Positions 62,710 to 64,000 of a DNA stretch of 64,000 bases are shown one piece after another; position 1 is the first letter of the stretch; each line of letters begins with the position of its first letter. The stretch lies in contig NW_025936571.1 of NCBI RefSeq assembly GCF_000764305.2, forward strand, positions 124,001 through 188,000, read 5' to 3'. Origin of the DNA: Hyalella azteca. Lineage: Eukaryota > Arthropoda > Malacostraca > Amphipoda > Hyalellidae. The notes below the pieces were generated by a model. That model was not told the origin of the DNA. It ran no database searches and worked only from the letters and a program-made list of their open reading frames with translations. The translations under genes and the position numbers were made by a program.

Positions 62710-64000
62710 ACTATAACTTGAAACGAGACAAGAGAAACAGAACATTTCTTACTCAACAACTTTACGTCACTATAAACATTGAAGTTACCGCTGAATACCC
62801 CAATTCCATATTTTCTTCGTTAATATGGTAAACAATTTTAAATTAGGATCTATGGGTTCAGACGAAACTATGCATTACAGGGACCCTAATATCTATGCTG
62901 CAAGTGAATTTCTCTAAATTTTAGATTTTACATATTGCGTAATTACTAGAGTACAATTAAATAGAGTTATATTCAATATAGAATATAACATGAAGATGGT
63001 AAACAAAACATAAAAACTTATATTGCTGCCGTCCGAAGTACATGTAGTTTAAATTTGAACATCTTGCCTAGCTCTCACAAAATGAAAATGTTCATCTGAA
63101 GACATGTATTGTCGTCCAAATATTGTGCTGATGAATACCAATCATATTGCTAACACTTCAAACAGCATGGATTTTTAAAATTAACCTACTAAATTACTGA
63201 TCAATGATCAAAATAAATATTTCTACGAAATTTTCGAGCAGCATTTTTTGAAAATATTTGAATAATTCCAGGTTTAAGATTTGTTTAGAAACCTAGAAGC
63301 TTATTAGTTATATAAGCGTGCTTTTATATATATAAGCGTGCTTTATAGTTATATAAGCGTGCTTTTTTATTTTATAAGTGTGCTTTTATTGCCCAAAGAC
63401 TTTATACATATATGGCTTTACTGTTTTTTTTTTAAGTACGGAATGCGTACATAGTTCAGTGTCACGATTGATAGCAAAGTATTCGTTCCGTTGATCGCTG
63501 AACGGACCATCACTTCCACTGTCTATATAATCATTGTTTATAATCACTACCTCTCACCATCAGAAACGTGCCTCCTTCCTAATTTTATCTGATCTCATCT
63601 ATGAAGCTTTCTTTTCCTTGAATTATTACTTCATTTTTCCAGCGGAGAAAATCTGCAACTATTTGAAGCAGTCCAATAACTCCATCTTTTACGATATACT
63701 GTATTTTATTATAAATGGACCCACTCGATGAGCTCTACACTGAAGCCGTACTACAACCTCGCAAGAACATTAAATGACTTGAGTTTATTTTATTTTTTTA
63801 TATTCGGATTCATTCTTCCCTTCATTCAATGAGTATTCCACGAATTATTCAGTCATTATGACATTTTTCAATCAATTATTAAAGCACTATATAGCTATTT
63901 AGTGTTTATGCTCATAGAATTAAATTATTTTACCACAAAAAATCAATGATTACATCACTAAACATTCAAGGATTATTTGACTTATATTTCAATAATTATG
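62710..64000. other. Intergenic AT-rich sequence, no gene seen
   Basis: A short TTATATAAGCGTGCTTT repeat occurs three to four times at about 63305-63390. A chance 65-codon frame at 63534-63731 has no family match. Confidence 0.5.

Overview
This is a window of animal nuclear DNA: multi-exon genes with GT/AG introns, microexons, AT-rich introns, many minisatellites and short non-autonomous transposons. The gene content points to an arthropod. One gene encodes repeated farnesoic acid O-methyltransferase-type (FAMeT) domains, a family best known from crustaceans, and another is a collagen XV/XVIII-type multiplexin. A malacostracan crustacean is my best guess; the species cannot be told from the sequence. 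There are two assembly defects: a single N at 6173 and a 278-base gap at 60888-61165.

Layout. (1) About 1.2-9.05 kb, + strand: a FAMeT-like gene made of three ~135-residue repeats. Each repeat is built from exon classes of 73, 128 and 210 bases. One 128-base exon is missing from repeat 2, where a 28-base minisatellite and the single N lie. (2) 10.8-21.75 kb, - strand: an unrecognised gene with two coding exons (21.7 and 20.5 kb) followed by two paralogous, phase-compatible candidate terminal exons (15.95 and 11.35 kb), and possibly an internal promoter at 16.8 kb. (3) 21.75-28.9 kb: no recognised coding sequence, three or four minisatellites and a promoter-like stretch at 26.4 kb. (4) 28.97-57.54 kb, - strand: a complete multiplexin. 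I could place 26 coding exons whose phases all agree, giving about 1,194 residues: signal peptide or anchor, interrupted Gly-X-Y collagen, trimerization domain, His/Gly/Ser-rich hinge, endostatin with its four cysteines, and a 152-residue tail starting with basic cleavage sites. (5) 57.6-64 kb: intergenic, with a TATA-like site at 58.7 kb, microsatellites, two large minisatellites around the gap, a SINE fragment and a composite hAT-type element with an 8-base target duplication.

The most unusual feature of the window is that tandem repeats are repeatedly built from splice junctions. At about eleven exon edges in all three genes the repeat unit is the exon end plus its own 5' or 3' splice site. 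This gives runs of tandem donors (seven spaced 43 or 55 bases apart in FAMeT, three spaced 72 bases in frame in the unknown gene) and tandem acceptors. All exon boundaries here were inferred by eye from splice consensus, reading phase and family similarity; none was checked against transcripts.
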